Shown one piece after another: positions 37,660 to 48,871 of a stretch of DNA of 64,000 nucleotides. A program made the translations under genes and the position numbers. Position 1 is the first letter of the stretch. The number at the start of each line of letters is the position of its first letter. The notes beneath the pieces were generated by a model. The model was not told the DNA's origin. It worked only from the letters and a program-made list of their open reading frames with translations, and searched no databases. The DNA is from Polytrichum commune. Its lineage: Eukaryota > Streptophyta > Polytrichopsida > Polytrichales > Polytrichaceae. The stretch lies in the NCBI GenBank assembly GCA_950295325.1, contig OX485806.1, positions 49,471,169-49,535,168 of the forward strand, given 5' to 3'.

Positions 37660-38965
37660 TCAAGCTCGGTACTCCTTGCATCGATTGCCTGATGTATGAG
37701 TTGGAAAACTCTCCCTGCGCAATGTCTCCAATTGCAATGAGTTGTTTGGAAATGCCTCACGAATGAGGTATGGGCCCAACCAAACAACATCAAACTTATC
37801 CGGAAACTCAAGCTTCCTAGCATTTTGGAATAACACCATCATACCTGGCCTCAAGGATCGTGTTTTGTACCTTTTGTCGAAGGTGACCTTTCTTCGCCTT
37901 TGGATGGCCTCAATGTGCTGAGCTTCCATCCGTTTTCTCTCGTCAAGCTCTTCAAGTGTTGTCAACATATTTCTTAATGACTGACTATCCATGAGATGCG
38001 AATCCACCGCCATTCGTAATGACTCCACCTCAAATTCAATGGGAAGAGTGGCTTCCAATCCATACACCAATGAAAATGGTGTGGCTCGAGTTGTCACCTT
38101 GAAGGTCGTTCGATAAGCCCACAATGCCGCGGTCAACTTAGCATCCCAATCCTTTTTAGAGTCATGAATCGTCTTGCGAAGGATACTCACCAGTGTCCCG
38201 TTAACACGCACCTTTTGACCATTTGTCTGCGGATGATAAGGAGATGTTTTCCTATGATCTATCTGGAACATGTATGTCATCTCTTGAATTAAAGAATTCA
38301 GGAAATGAGTTCCCCTATCACTAACCAAAATTTTGGGACACCCAAACCTTGAGATGATGTTTTCATACATGAATGTGGCGGCATTGGCAGCCGTGTTTGT
38401 CTTTACCACCTTAGTCTCAACCCACTTAGTCAAATACTCTGTGACCACTACAATGTTTGCCATACATTTTGAGGAATGGGGGTGAATCTCCCCAACATAA
38501 TCGATTCTCCATTTCTCAAAAAGAACTAAAGGTAAGGACACATGAAGTGGCATCTCTATGCGGAGGTTATTCCTTGCATACCTTTGACATGCATCACACT
38601 TCTTGACATAGTCCTTAGCCTCTTTAAAAAAATCAGGCCAGAAATAACCTGCCCTGAGTATCTTTTGTCCTGTGAGTTGTCCTGAGAAGTGTCCACCACA
38701 TGCACTGTCGTGAGATGCGGCCAAGACGAAGGGCACTTCTATCTCCGACACACAACACCTCAATAACCCGTCAACCCCTCTCTTGAATAACCTGTGTCCT
38801 ATCACTGCGTAATGCCTACTATTGAATCTGATTTTCCTCCTATCCTCCTTTGTCCAGTCTCCCATTAGCTATTGAGTTGTCAAAATTCAACAATGCCTGA
38901 GTACCAATCCGTTGTAGTGGTCACCAAAAATAGATTGTCATCCCTGAAGCTATCGTCTACGGGAC
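37660..38965 (-). pseudogene. Ty3/gypsy integrase (end of pol)
   Basis: Long open frame on the minus strand. An HHCC zinc region (HDSACGGHF, CDACQRY) is followed by the core WRIDYVGEIH, ILVSDRGTHF and QTNGQKVRVNGTL, then ALWAYRTTFK and a C-terminal domain ending EYRA-stop. The catalytic Glu normally in QTNGQ-x-E is absent (KV in its place), so strand transfer activity is probably lost. The frame can be followed back to 38965 (WYSGIVEF, DDNLFLV), where a solo LTR interrupts the polyprotein. RNase H and RT continue beyond the LTR at 40578-41430. Confidence 0.88.
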
Positions 38966-38970
38966 TGGAT

Positions 38971-40572
38971 TGTCAACCCTAAACCCCCACCCTTGTGCGT
39001 TGTAGTCCGGATGAGAGCCTAAGGCTCACATGCATTCACTTGATCCCCGTAGTATTGTGATATGGCTTCCCATACCTCGACAATGTAAACTTAAAACACA
39101 CCAATCTTTATTCAAAGATCCAGAGGTAACAAGTATTTAGAAATACTCTCTCCCGTATGATCCGCACTCGCAACACTACACTCAACTTTTCAACTCAAAC
39201 CAATGACTATTTCACTACCTTAGTCAAGTCTACATAGTATTAAGGTAGTGCTACCCATGTAATGGTTATACAATGCCAAATGCCATGCTCAACCTATCTT
39301 CTAATTAAGCAACTCCTAAATCTACTAACTAAGACCTACCCTCCTACCCAAATTTCTTGAGGCAACCAGCAAGCCGGCCTCTAGTTTTGTTGGAATTCCA
39401 TTGCGGCAACCCTCAACCTTAATCAGGCCAGTATTGAATAGCTCGGTTGCTCCTCCGAATGCCTGTGCATTGTCTCGCAACTTTTGCCTCCGGCTTCCAC
39501 CCATTCATCACATTCGGACCTTCCACTGGTCGACTTCTGAACCAACTCAACAAAGCCGTTAAGCTTCCTAAGAATTCATAGGGCATGTCATTCGCCCTCC
39601 AACTGCCCAATGAATGTGGCCCTCTGTCTCTAATGGCCAGCAGCGGAAACCACCAGACTGCCTGCGGTGGCGATCTCAGGGTTGCAGATAACCCATAATT
39701 TCTGAATGCTACAACCACTCGTTAGAATTAGCCTGGCGGCTGCAGACTGCTTGGCCGGCCTCACCCCTCGGATCTCGGTAGACAATGCGGCCACCTTCCT
39801 CAGCTCATGTCCGCAACCCCCTGCACAGACCCGATTGAAATCTACCAGTAGCAATAACGATGCAGTGATTCCGACCAAACTTGAAGTCTTCTCGGCTTCG
39901 GCAAATTCCTCACATTGTGGCCTTTCACATTGTTGCAGCCCCTCTTGGGCAGAGGGTAGGCTGAACGTTGAAGAAATTTGGCAGCGTTTCCTCTCACCTC
40001 CGCCCCTGCTTCCCCTTTCGTGGCCCCTTCCCAACCGGCAGGCCTCGGCCTTACTCCTCTTTTCTGTTTTGTTGCATCCCCTCTTTTGCTGCGTCGAGCA
40101 ACATCATCTCCGCCCGGCAACCAGGCCTTTGTCCCTGAGATGAATCACTAGAAAAACATAAAAATCCAGTAGGGCTCTGCCCCTTTCCGAAGTCCAGCTC
40201 TCCTGTTCGGCCACACCTCCCCATAGAGAACTGCTTCTCTTCTCCTGGCCTTCACGGGACCCTTCTCTGATCCGCAGAATCCGAAGCCTAATCCAAACTT
40301 GAGGATGGACCCTTTCTTAATTCAAACATTAAACTCACCTTAAACAAACACTTAAATCCAACCCACAAACTAACTAAACCTACATAAATTCATCATTTGT
40401 TTTTGGTCTTTTAATTTACTTGCATACAATCAACTAACTTAAATTCTAGCCAAACCAACTTTTGAACCTCTCATCCGTCCTAACCTCAAAACTAACCCAA
40501 ACAGTTGTCAATTCTAATGTTTTGTAATTTTAAAGGTTTAAATTGAATTGTGGGCGCGAAATCCGGCTCACA
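38971..40572. mobile_element. Solo LTR (1.6 kb) inside gypsy pol, TGGAT duplication
   Basis: Begins TGTCAACC and ends GGCTCACA, and is flanked by exact 5-bp repeats TGGAT (38966-38970 and 40573-40577). It splits one gypsy polyprotein exactly between the RNase H end (HLSRLSEEVG) and the start of the integrase part (DDSFRDDNLFLV). The frames within it are GC-rich and have no domain. Confidence 0.9.
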
Positions 40573-40577
40573 TGGAT

Positions 40578-41430
40578 CCAACCTCCTCCGACAACCTGGA
40601 CAAGTGGTCCGCTTGCAAATGCATCCGACATGGCTTGTACTCCACGGTGTAATCAAATTCCTCCAACAGTAAAACCCACCTAACCAACCTTCCACTCAAC
40701 TCCGCCTTGTTGACCAAGAATTTAATCGCCATGTGGTTGACGAAGAAAACTACTGGGTTGCACATGAGGTAGTGGCGGAAGTTCTTGACAGAGAATACCA
40801 TGGCTAAGCACTCTCTTTCGGTGGTTGAATAATTTCTCTCCGCGGGGGTTAACTATTGGCTCGCATAAGCCATGGATTGATCATTTCCCTTGTCCCCCGT
40901 TGAGTGACACAACGCACTACCTACGGCCATCACACTAGCATCATAAAACACATGAAATGGCTTTCCCCAATTTGGTGGCCTCAACACCGGGTAGGTGCTA
41001 AGCTTCGACCTCAACTCCTTGAATGCATGTTGGCATGCCTCTGTCCACTCAAACTTACAATCCTTTCTAAGTAGTTGTATGATAGGCACCGCAATCTTTG
41101 CATAATCCGGGACCAATTATCTATACCATCCTACATGTCCCAACAACTTGGTTATCCCCCTAGCATTGGTTGGAGTAGCCAACTCGTCTATCACTGCTAT
41201 CTTTTCCGGGTCCGGCTCTCTTACTTTTTCACTCACCACATATCCTAACAACACTCCCTTCTGCACTCCTAAGAAGGTCTTGTCCGGATTCAAAGCCAAT
41301 TGCATCTTCCTACATCTAATCAAAGCCTCTCTCATACACTCTAAATGTTGACTAGCACTAGACTAAGTGCTAAAATCATCTACGAACACTGTCATGGATT
41401 CGTACAATAAGTCGGTGAAGACTCGAGTCT
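40578..41430 (-). pseudogene. Ty3/gypsy reverse transcriptase end and RNase H
   Basis: Minus strand. The RT active-site block is TVFVDDFST (F-V-D-D), followed by the thumb (NPDKTFLGVQKGVLLGYVVS, then KLLGHVGWYR). RNase H follows (PFHVFYDASVMAVGSALCH, then RHYLMCNPVVFFVNH) and ends HLQADHLSRLSEE. Single stops follow YR and the ASQ block. It belongs to the same element as the integrase at 37660-38965, separated from it by the solo LTR. To the right it is cut in the RT palm by another LTR fragment. Confidence 0.85.
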
Positions 41431-41589
41431 CACGATTAACCCAAAACAAAATCCAACTTAACACACAACACACTTAGCTTAAACTAAATTTAAACTCTTG
41501 TTATTTTTAACTACTCACACCACATAATACTTATATTTTGATAATTTAAATGGTTAAAGATACATGTGGGCGCAATCTTGTGCTCACAC
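41431..41589. repeat. 3' fragment of the large LTR family
   Basis: AT-rich, ending GTGCTCACA. It resembles the last ~160 bp of the 38971-40572 LTR and directly abuts the RT frame. It appears to be a truncated LTR left by insertion or recombination. Confidence 0.5.
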
Positions 41590-43250
41590 TCCTTGACACC
41601 ATTCTATGGCGGTTTTTTCTTTCTCCTCTATGGCCGGCAATAAGACTATCATATTCTTCTTTCAAAACCGACAGCCTTAACTTGCGTTGTGCACATACAC
41701 CTGACTTTGCTTAAACTTGAATAATCCTTCCACCAACTTAACCTCTTTGAGCACCTTCCTCTTGCGAAGCTCATCTAGAAGTTTTTGTACTTCGGGGTAG
41801 CTAATGTACCCCTCCCATATCTTGCATCACAAGTTTTCTTCACTGGCAAACATTAGCCATAAGGTTTGGATGGTCCTCATTGCTTGGAACTCTTCCCATC
41901 TACTTAGCGCATCTGGCACCACATTGCCACGGTCTGGTTTGTGGATCAAATCCACCTTCGTAAGCGCCAAGGTATCATACCACCGCAATGGCTTGGCGTC
42001 ATTTGCGCTTGTATCTCAAAGTACTTTAAGAACACATTGTCTGTGTAAACCTTTGCTTTGTGCAATCCTAAATAATATCGCCACGTTTTCAAGCAATGCA
42101 TTACGGCAAAAATTCTTTGTTATGAGTTGGTCGTCTCTTTTGAAAACCATCAAGCTTCATGCTCCCATATGCAATGGTCATCCATCTTCCATCAACTGTC
42201 CACCAATGCAAAAATCACTCGCCCCCCTATGTACCTAAAAAGGTTTGTCAAACTCCATGAACTCGAGCACGGGCGGCGAAGACAACTTGCTCTAAAGCTC
42301 CCCAAAGACTTGGTGAAATGCTCATTCCACTCTTGGGATGGCCGTTTCTTCCACAAGTTGGACAAGGTTGGACAACCATTAAGCTTAATGCTCTCACATG
42401 CAATGGTCATCCATCTTGTATCAACATCCGCTAATGGTAAAGTCCCTCGCCTCCATATGCATCTCAAAATGCTTGTGAAAACCTGGGAACTTGACCACAT
42501 CTTGCAAAAAGAACTTGCTATTGAGCTCCCCAAAGGCTTGGTGGTAAGGATCATCCCACTCTTGGGATAGCCATTTTTTCAACAAGTTGAATAAGGTCTT
42601 AACAACCGTAGAAAAATCTTGAATGAAGGGGTAGTAGTAGTTGACTAGGTCAACCTATGACCTAAGCCCTTTTTAGTCAAGGGCCACTTCCCCTTTTGGA
42701 TTGCCTTGACATTCTTCATGTCCTTCCACTAACTTCATTTGTCACTGCATAACTCAAGAACTCAATTTCTCGTTCAGCAAAGTTGGCGATAATTTTTTGA
42801 GAAATTTGTTGGTGAGTACATCTTTGTACCTCCTCAACATTCCACGAATGTGGTCTGGGGGAGGCCCATGTTTCCTAGCCTTCCCATGAGTTCCTTGGAG
42901 TTGCTCCAATTGAATCACGACCATTATGTTTTCCATTATTCATTTGGTCTATTCAGACCAAATTCAACTTGGTTCCTCCTAGCATAGGAGTCCTCGTCAA
43001 TTTGAAATTCAATTCTTTATCATAATGGCACATCACAAAGCACCGCAAACACACCGGGTTGTGCTTCACATCTACCATGTGAGTTTCAAAGAATGTGACC
43101 TTCACAATGACATGCACCTCATTTGTTTCACATAGTGTGAAATCTTAAAAAAAATCCAATGTCCTACATTAGAAGGTTACACGCATAGCCACCTCTTTTG
43201 TTTCATGCGGTTTGACCTTTGCAAACCGCACCTTGATGGGTTTACCCGCT
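41590..43250 (-). pseudogene. Chromovirus-type RT/RNase H relic
   Basis: Minus-strand fragments of gypsy RNase H and its surroundings, with many stops. PVLEFMEFDKPF begins the RNase H domain, followed by DFCIGGQLMEDGCPLHMG. The connecting region is recognisable further along (RRPTHNKEFLP). The RNase H segment is present twice in tandem (see the repeat at 42150-42605). It lies downstream of a protease and gag on the same strand and is probably the remains of one element. Confidence 0.6.
42150..42605. repeat. Tandem duplication (~229 bp unit) of the RNase H segment
   Basis: 42150-42378 and 42379-42605 are two imperfect copies, sharing ATGCAATGGTCATCCATCTT and CCCACTCTTGGGATRGCC-type blocks. 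Both copies encode the same part of RNase H. Confidence 0.75.
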
Positions 43251-43480
43251 CTACAAGTCGGCGAGCCCCAACTCCCTTGTGAGCTTTGGGCTCATGAAGG
43301 AGTCCGTTGCTTCTTTGTCAATCCATGAGACATGTCTCCCATTGATTCTAGCCATGATATACATAAGATTTGGCCTTGGCTTAAAGCTACTAACCATGGC
43401 CACAAATCCACCATCTACATTCGGCTCGCGACACGAACATGATTTGTCTTGGTATGACAAAGCCAATGTTTAACATTTTG
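43251..43480 (-). pseudogene. Retrotransposon aspartic protease relic
   Basis: Frame with MYIMARINGRHVSWIDKEAT, then DSFMSPKLTRELGL. The layout is that of a gypsy protease, in which the motif DTGAxHSFMS is usual. Here the catalytic triad reads D-K-E-A, so the enzyme would be dead. It lies between the gag relic and the RNase H relic on the same strand. Confidence 0.7.
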
Positions 43481-43785
43481 TATGGGGCACAAACATGAAT
43501 TGCCTTGGTACCACAATGCCACAGTTTTAATATTTTGTCTGCGGCACAAATATAATTTGGTTTGCTACTACCAAGCCAACTTCTAATATTCCATCCGCGT
43601 TATAAACATGAATGTTTGGTACCACAAAGCCAACTTCTAACATTTTGTCTGCGAGACAAACATGATTTGGCTTCATCTGCAAAGACAACTTTTAACATTC
43701 TGTGTGCGGCACAAATATGATTTATCTTGGTAATACAAAAACACATTTTAACATTTCGTCCGCGGTACAAGCATGAATTGCTTTG
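43430..43785. repeat. Tandem repeat, ~56 bp unit, about six copies
   Basis: Units start near 43437, 43493, 43549, 43606, 43658, 43714 and 43771 with an AACATGAATTTG-like word, and contain CCAACTTCTAACATTTTGTC and CTGCGGCAC. The array sits between gag and protease, where zinc knuckles would be expected, and encodes Cys-rich stretches. Confidence 0.7.
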
Positions 43786-44250
43786 GGACCTATACGCCTC
43801 AAGCCCTTTGTTGTAAGGCACCGTCCAACCTCCTTTCGGGGTCATCGGCTTTAATGCCCACCACGACCTTAATAAAGCTTTGGAAATTTGAACATGGTAT
43901 TCACCACCCTCTTTTGAAACCCTACCTGAAACGATGCATTTCTTAAAAAACTTGTCCATCTTAGATGTACCATTCATTTGGGTGTGAAATTCACGCACAT
44001 AGGCCTTAAGAGACCATGTATGCCTCATTTGCACCAACTTCATTCCAACATCATCACCTTCTAAGCATTTTGAATAGGAATTTCAATCCAATATTACAAC
44101 CATCCAAGCTTAAAGGTGCATTTAGAATTTTAGCCCCCAATACTTTTCGAGGTTTGCAGTAGCCCTTTCCAAGAACTCCTCCAGTTTCCTTACTGAATCC
44201 ACTGTCATTCCCACCATTGTCATATAATTATAGTATGGTCAAAATCCACT
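43600..44250 (-). pseudogene. Gypsy gag relic
   Basis: Minus strand. Begins with a coiled-coil-like stretch (SVRKLEEFLERATANLEKYW, after frame correction). It then shows MRHTWSLKAYVREFHTQMN, the conserved capsid-region pattern of gypsy gag, and SKMDKF--KCIVSGR. Frameshifts are present. The N-terminal side is cut off at 44253 by the CACTATATTCG terminus. Confidence 0.65.
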
Positions 44251-44253
44251 TAA

Positions 44254-44279
44254 CACTATATTCGTTAAATTGAGACTTT
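44254..44279 (+). other. Terminus of mobile element B (CACTATATTCG)
   Basis: The 26 bases from 44254 (beginning CACTATATTCGTTAAATTGA) are identical to 51968-51993. On the left side the sequence is gypsy gag, while at the other copy it is a MULE transposase, so this is the edge of an element inserted in two different places. CACTA is the classic start of CACTA-superfamily elements, but no inverted partner was found within the window. Confidence 0.6.
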
Positions 44280-44397
44280 TTGGGCATTTTGAGACATTCA
44301 CAAAAATAAGAAGAAGGATAAATGGAACACATATTGGAGAAAGTTGTAAGATGTGAACACTTTGAAGCGGATGTTTAGACCAAGAACCCCATTAATA

Positions 44398-44692
44398 ACT
44401 CATATTTGTGATGGTTTAGGGTGGGCAATCCAAACCTTGAACCAAATTGAAGGGGAAATATTAAAACATTCATATTATTGCACACAAAATATGAGAGCTT
44501 GTATGAATATGGTTTAGGTAGGGCAATCCAAACCATAGATCATATCGAAGGGGAAATATGATAACCAATATAATATTGCATACAAAATATTCCAAATTCA
44601 TATTTGTGATGGTTTAGGTAGGGCAATCCAAACCTTAGACCATATTGAAGGGGAAATCATGTGAAACTTATATTATTGCAAATAAAACATAC
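44398..44692. repeat. Subterminal tandem repeat, ~100 bp unit, three copies
   Basis: Units near 44401, 44500 and 44599 share TTTAGGTAGGGCAATCCAAA and GAAGGGGAAAT. A similar motif (GGGTAGAGCACTCCAAAC) occurs at 52110-52180, at the corresponding position in the other element. Repeats of this kind are often transposase-binding sites. Confidence 0.65.
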
Positions 44693-44798
44693 AATGTATG
44701 GCATTTTAAATGCATAGCATGCTAACACCACACATCCATTGGATAGTGCGACCCAAAATCATCTTGCCTATGGCCCAAAAGCCTACGCCTACTATGGC

Positions 44799-46585
44799 CT
44801 ATTTAGCCTTGGAGAGTGTCTCTTTTTCTTTTGCATCTTTTTCTTTTGATGCGGCTTCTTTTGCTCGCATTGCTTCAACATTCCTGAAAATCTCCGCCCC
44901 GCGACTATAGCCAAGGTTGGGACGTGAGCCATCCATAACACATTTTGCATTCCGTCGGCCGCCCGAAGTATACGACGAAGAATTCAAATACGATGAAGTG
45001 GATTGTTTAGCATTTCTGGTCATGGAGTAGAAACGCTCCAACTCGATGGACGCACTAGACCACATAGGTTTACGAGTGGGAGTAACCTGCAACGCGTCAA
45101 TGCAATAACACATGTGTTAGTTTAGGGAGGAAGACCCAAACGTGTCATACGTTCCTTTTTTTGTGCAAAATGATTGTAATGCGTGGTTAACCATGTTGGG
45201 GGGGGGGTTCACCTTGTCACCGGGGGCGTTCGCGTCCGAGTTGACGAGGAGGGGCAAGGCATCCCGCAAAGGAATAGGAAGGGTGCCACTCTTCGTAGGC
45301 CAAGCGTCCATCCGCAGCCGCCGTTGAGGTGTAATATTGCCGCCAAGCCGAGAGGGGGACGCCCCGACGCATTTGCGATCTATGCCCTTGAGTGGCGACG
45401 GGTACGGGGATTGCCGGAAGATTTGCTTGGGTGGGGGGCTATCGACGACGCCGGCGTCAATAGGCTCCTTGGAGTAGTCAATGGTTGACGCGGCGTCGTA
45501 AACGGTATCGTAGAAGAAACTCCCCAAGTTTGAGTCGCTGAAGATCTCAATCGAGGGCTCCAAACGCTGGCGCCAAAATGGAAACAAAACAAAACCAAAG
45601 GGAAGAGGGAGAGATAGAGCGCGTGAAAATCAAGATACATATGAAGCATATATTACAAAAAGTGGGCGCGCGCGCACACACACACACACACACATACAAA
45701 CACATGTACTCTCTCAAATGAGTTTGTTAAATTTTGCGTGAGAGAACAACTCTCTGTACAAATGGTCTCGTGGATCCAAGTATCTCTCGCCTATCGGATT
45801 ATTCCTAACAAAATTGTTTATGGGTTGTCTGCTACCCCAGAGCGCCTGCAGGTATTTACTAAGGTCTAACAAAAATCGGTCCCACACCTTCTCGACCGTC
45901 CACGTAGGGCAAACTATTAAGTTGGTCGTTGGGTTCAACATGTTCTTGGCGGCGCTGTCGTCCACCATGAGCGTGTTCTCGCGGGTGGGACGGACGTCGT
46001 AGGGGACGCCTATCAAGGACGGTCGCTGGTCCCAAAAAATGGGCTTCAAGACCTTGAGATATTGGGGCAACGCGGGGTTGTTTGGTTTTTTGACGACTTT
46101 GTCGTCCTGTGTGTACAATATTCTACATGCTTCTTGTGCTAGGACCAGGCAGGGGGGCTCGATGCCCTTGAACATGAACTCCATGACCGCATTGGTGTTC
46201 TCGGCCTTCATGGAGCTCCACACGACCACCCACCATTTTGTTTGGGCAATCTGCAGGAAGCGCAGGAGCCACGGCCGGAGGTGCACTAGCTTGTTCTTTA
46301 TGAACGTGGCCGGCCCGTCATAATTCACGTCCTCGGGTTTCCAAAAGGGAACCGTGGGGATCCTTGGGCAATGAATGCACTAGACGAGGACCCCGTTCAA
46401 GTCTAACACCAGGAATTGTTTCTTCGGTAGCGAGTGCGGGGCGGGTAAAACCGGGGGGGCCGCCGCGCTGCCTTCTCCGCTCCTTGGAGAAGAGCGTCGG
46501 GGAGCCGCTACGCTATGCTCTGAGCCCTGCGGATACGAGCGAGAGAAAATGGTGGGCGACTTATGTCATGCTATGTCCAAACAAA
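44799..46585 (-). pseudogene. FCP1/TFIIF-phosphatase-like (HAD) domain gene, interrupted
   Basis: Read right to left. The domain begins with LPKKQFLVLDLNGVLV, then an in-frame TAG (46380-46382). It continues PFWKPEDVNYDGPATF, LRPWLLRFLQIAQ, VVWSSMKAENTNAVM, KPIFWDQRPSL and LMVDDSAAKNMLNP. These match the HAD motifs of FCP1/SCP-type phosphatases, but the first motif is D-L-N instead of D-x-D, so the second catalytic Asp is replaced. The last ORF ends at 45714. Two further frames, 45117-45587 and 44799-45113 (the second starting after TTGCAG and ending in a Lys/Glu-rich tail), look like downstream exons, but the splice phases do not join cleanly. The 5' side is cut by a solo LTR at 46591. The gene is probably carried by mobile element B. 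Confidence 0.65.
45665..45694. repeat. (GC)n(AC)n microsatellite
   Basis: An alternating GC run followed by about ten AC units, in the gap between two exons of the phosphatase-like gene. Confidence 0.9.
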
Positions 46586-46590
46586 GCAAT

Positions 46591-47566
46591 TGTTGCAACC
46601 CTTGCTAGCCCCCTTAGCAATCTTGCCAATTTTCCTTTCTAGCAAAGGTTACGAGTGCTAACCCTTCGCATACCGCCATGCTAATGCTTAGCTCCTCCTA
46701 CCCCGGACCATATAATTCATAGGAGGGAACCAACCCTCCTACTTTGCTTTCGGGACTCACCCCTTAATCGGTAACCCATTTCTTCGATGTGGACTTCCAT
46801 CCATGGAAGTCCAATCCTATGTTGATCATCGCATTGCCGGAGCAAGACTACAACAACCCGAACCATACTAGGCAACTATGGCCTCACAATGGGCCAAAGC
46901 CCATGGAGGCCGTGCCGTTTGGCCTCGGGTGGGTGAGGCCACACCACCTCACCCATATAAGCCTTTAGGACTCTACGCGGGGCCCCTACCCCACCGTCAA
47001 CCAACCTCTTGTCTCTCCACCAAGAGTTGGGGCCAAGTAGACATTTTCCTCTAGCCGCTGGGCCTAGATGCCCCCAGCAGCTTCAGACCATCATAACTTC
47101 CTTGTATGATGTCTGATGCTAACAAAAAAAAACCACTCCATCCTCATCTACGCTTCACGTAGATGCCGATAGACTCCTCACTTGCCCCATTTGGGTAATT
47201 CTTGAGGAAGTTATGCCTGTTTGAACCTTGGCAGTCCCGGGAATCACTCCCAGGCACTGCTGTACCAGGGCGCTGTCCCGGGACAGCGCCCCACTCAAAT
47301 GGCCATAACTCCTAGCTCACACCTCCGATTGAGGTGATCTTGAGCATTCTAGAATCACCACGCCATGAGCTACGCATAGCTTATAGCCCTTCCCTTGTGC
47401 CTCCTAGTCTCCGTGGGTGGGAGGCGTTCCCAACGCCCGCGGCCCTCACCCACACTAGGATCACTTGGGCCCTCTCACCAACGGCGCCACAAGTCCCGGG
47501 TGTCACTCCGGGGTCCCCCTTGTGCCCATGGTGTTTCGGGCACTCTTCATGGAGAGGTGCGCAACA
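46591..47566. mobile_element. Solo LTR, family TGTYGCAACC, with GCAAT duplication
   Basis: Begins TGTTGCAACC and ends GTGCGCAACA, with exact 5-bp repeats GCAAT on both sides (46586-46590 and 47567-47571). It is similar along its length to the LTR at 24696-25630. It separates the phosphatase-like domain from its probable 5' region. Confidence 0.9.
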
Positions 47567-47571
47567 GCAAT

Positions 47572-48690
47572 AAGGAGATGAGCGTTCTCGACGCAAACAC
47601 AAAACCATTTGATTCATTGGCAGGGACGCAACAAGGCATGCAAGAGACGCAATAGCATACATGATACATTCGAACACAAGATGCAAGTATATAGGAGTCA
47701 AAAATGGTGATTATATTATATACAATGCTCTATGTACATCTTGATTGGGGGGAGCCGCATTGAACGATGCGTTCAAACTAGCCTAGTTCTACATCTAACA
47801 AACTTTGAAGAGACGCGCCGCCGTGATGAAGACTTCGTCGCAAGCCAGGGTAGGTGGACGAATGGATGATCGCGGGGGGGAGGGTGGCGAAGGGCGCAAG
47901 TGCGGGCGAGCATTTGGGGCTGGTGTGGGTGACGGGTGGGTAAGTTCCTCCTAGCTAGGAGACACAACCAAGGCAAGAAAACAAAAACCCAAGGAGTTTG
48001 GGTCAAACGACCCAACCTGAGTGGGTTCAGTGCATTACCTCGCCTTGGTCGTGCCTTGATGACGTTGATGCCGTCAACGTGCGCGCTGCCCCACCTCTGT
48101 CACCACCGCCTCCTCCGACAACGTCAACGGCAACCTACTCCTGCAAAGGCTGACTGTCAGGCCTTTGTCCCAACCCAACCTCCGCATGCGCATCATGCAT
48201 TGGTTCATCGACTAGGTTAGGAGTAGAGGTATCACCAGGCCCTTGCGGGCCTTCAACATCTAGCATAGGCTCGTCCACCGGGGTCTGATCTGGGACGGGG
48301 TTTGGGTCGGCCGACCCAAACCCTGCTGCTTGGCGAGGGGACGAGACTTGTATGCGAGTAATGGGCGGAGAGCAGAAAATGGAGACCATAATCCAAATAT
48401 AGACATTTAGCTAAATTTAGCTTGCAAAATCTAGCAGTTTGGAATATATTTCAAAAATATTCCAAGAATATTATTTTTTTGGGCCAATTTTTGAGACCTT
48501 TAACCGTGGACCCAGGGGGTTTAAAGATTGAGAAATTCCTTTTTTTTCCTATTACCGTGCTCTCACTTTCCAGTAATATTGGTTGATTTAAACAAAAAAA
48601 AATTAACGGGTTTGTTTACGTTGACTATTCATTTTTGCAGATTAGCCGTCATTTCTCCACCTTCTTCGTCCCGGATATGACTATTGAAAA
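47572..48690. other. Upstream region of the phosphatase-like gene, with two dyads
   Basis: Holds the dyads at 47997-48016 and 48301-48320. A minus-strand frame at 48135-48389 starts with ATG and is acidic and proline-rich (ending RPDSQPLQE). It may be a 5' exon of the phosphatase-like gene, but no junction can be proven. Confidence 0.4.
47997..48323. repeat. Dyad sites TTTGGGTC...GACCCAAA (2 copies)
   Basis: 47997-48016 is a degenerate copy (centre AAA). 48301-48320 is TTTGGGTCGGCCGACCCAAA, which with its flanks (48298-48323) forms a perfect 26-bp palindrome. These are the leftmost members of the dyad family described at 55767-56806. Confidence 0.85.
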
Positions 48691-48871
48691 ACTACAAAAG
48701 GTGGCAACTACATATGTGGATGCTTCCTTTAAGGCTAGATGGCTTCGGTGGTGGAATTCCCCCGCCGAGGTCAAAACCAAAAACAAGTTCCCCTCTTCTC
48801 GTCCCCTTCGGGAGAAAACCCTCGATGACTGGCTTCACAAAGCTTCTTTTTGGGCACAGGTGCTCCAATAA
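48635..48871 (+). CDS. Possible exon of an unknown gene
   Basis: The plus-strand frame follows a good acceptor (TTTTTGCAG at about 48640) and reads SRHFSTFFVPDMTIEKLQKV, then FKARWLRWWNSP, ending WLHKASFWAQVLQ-stop. The composition (several Trp, varied residues) looks like real protein more than noise, but I recognise no family and no preceding exon. A minus-strand frame overlaps it; both cannot be main coding sequences. Confidence 0.3.
   Translation: MQISRHFSTFFVPDMTIEKLQKVATTYVDASFKARWLRWWNSPAEVKTKNKFPSSRPLREKTLDDWLHKASFWAQVLQ

Noticed and set aside
39419-40143. Frames of 90-145 residues on both strands at 39.4-40.1 kb
   Set aside because: They lie entirely inside a solo LTR with exact target duplications and have no recognisable domain.
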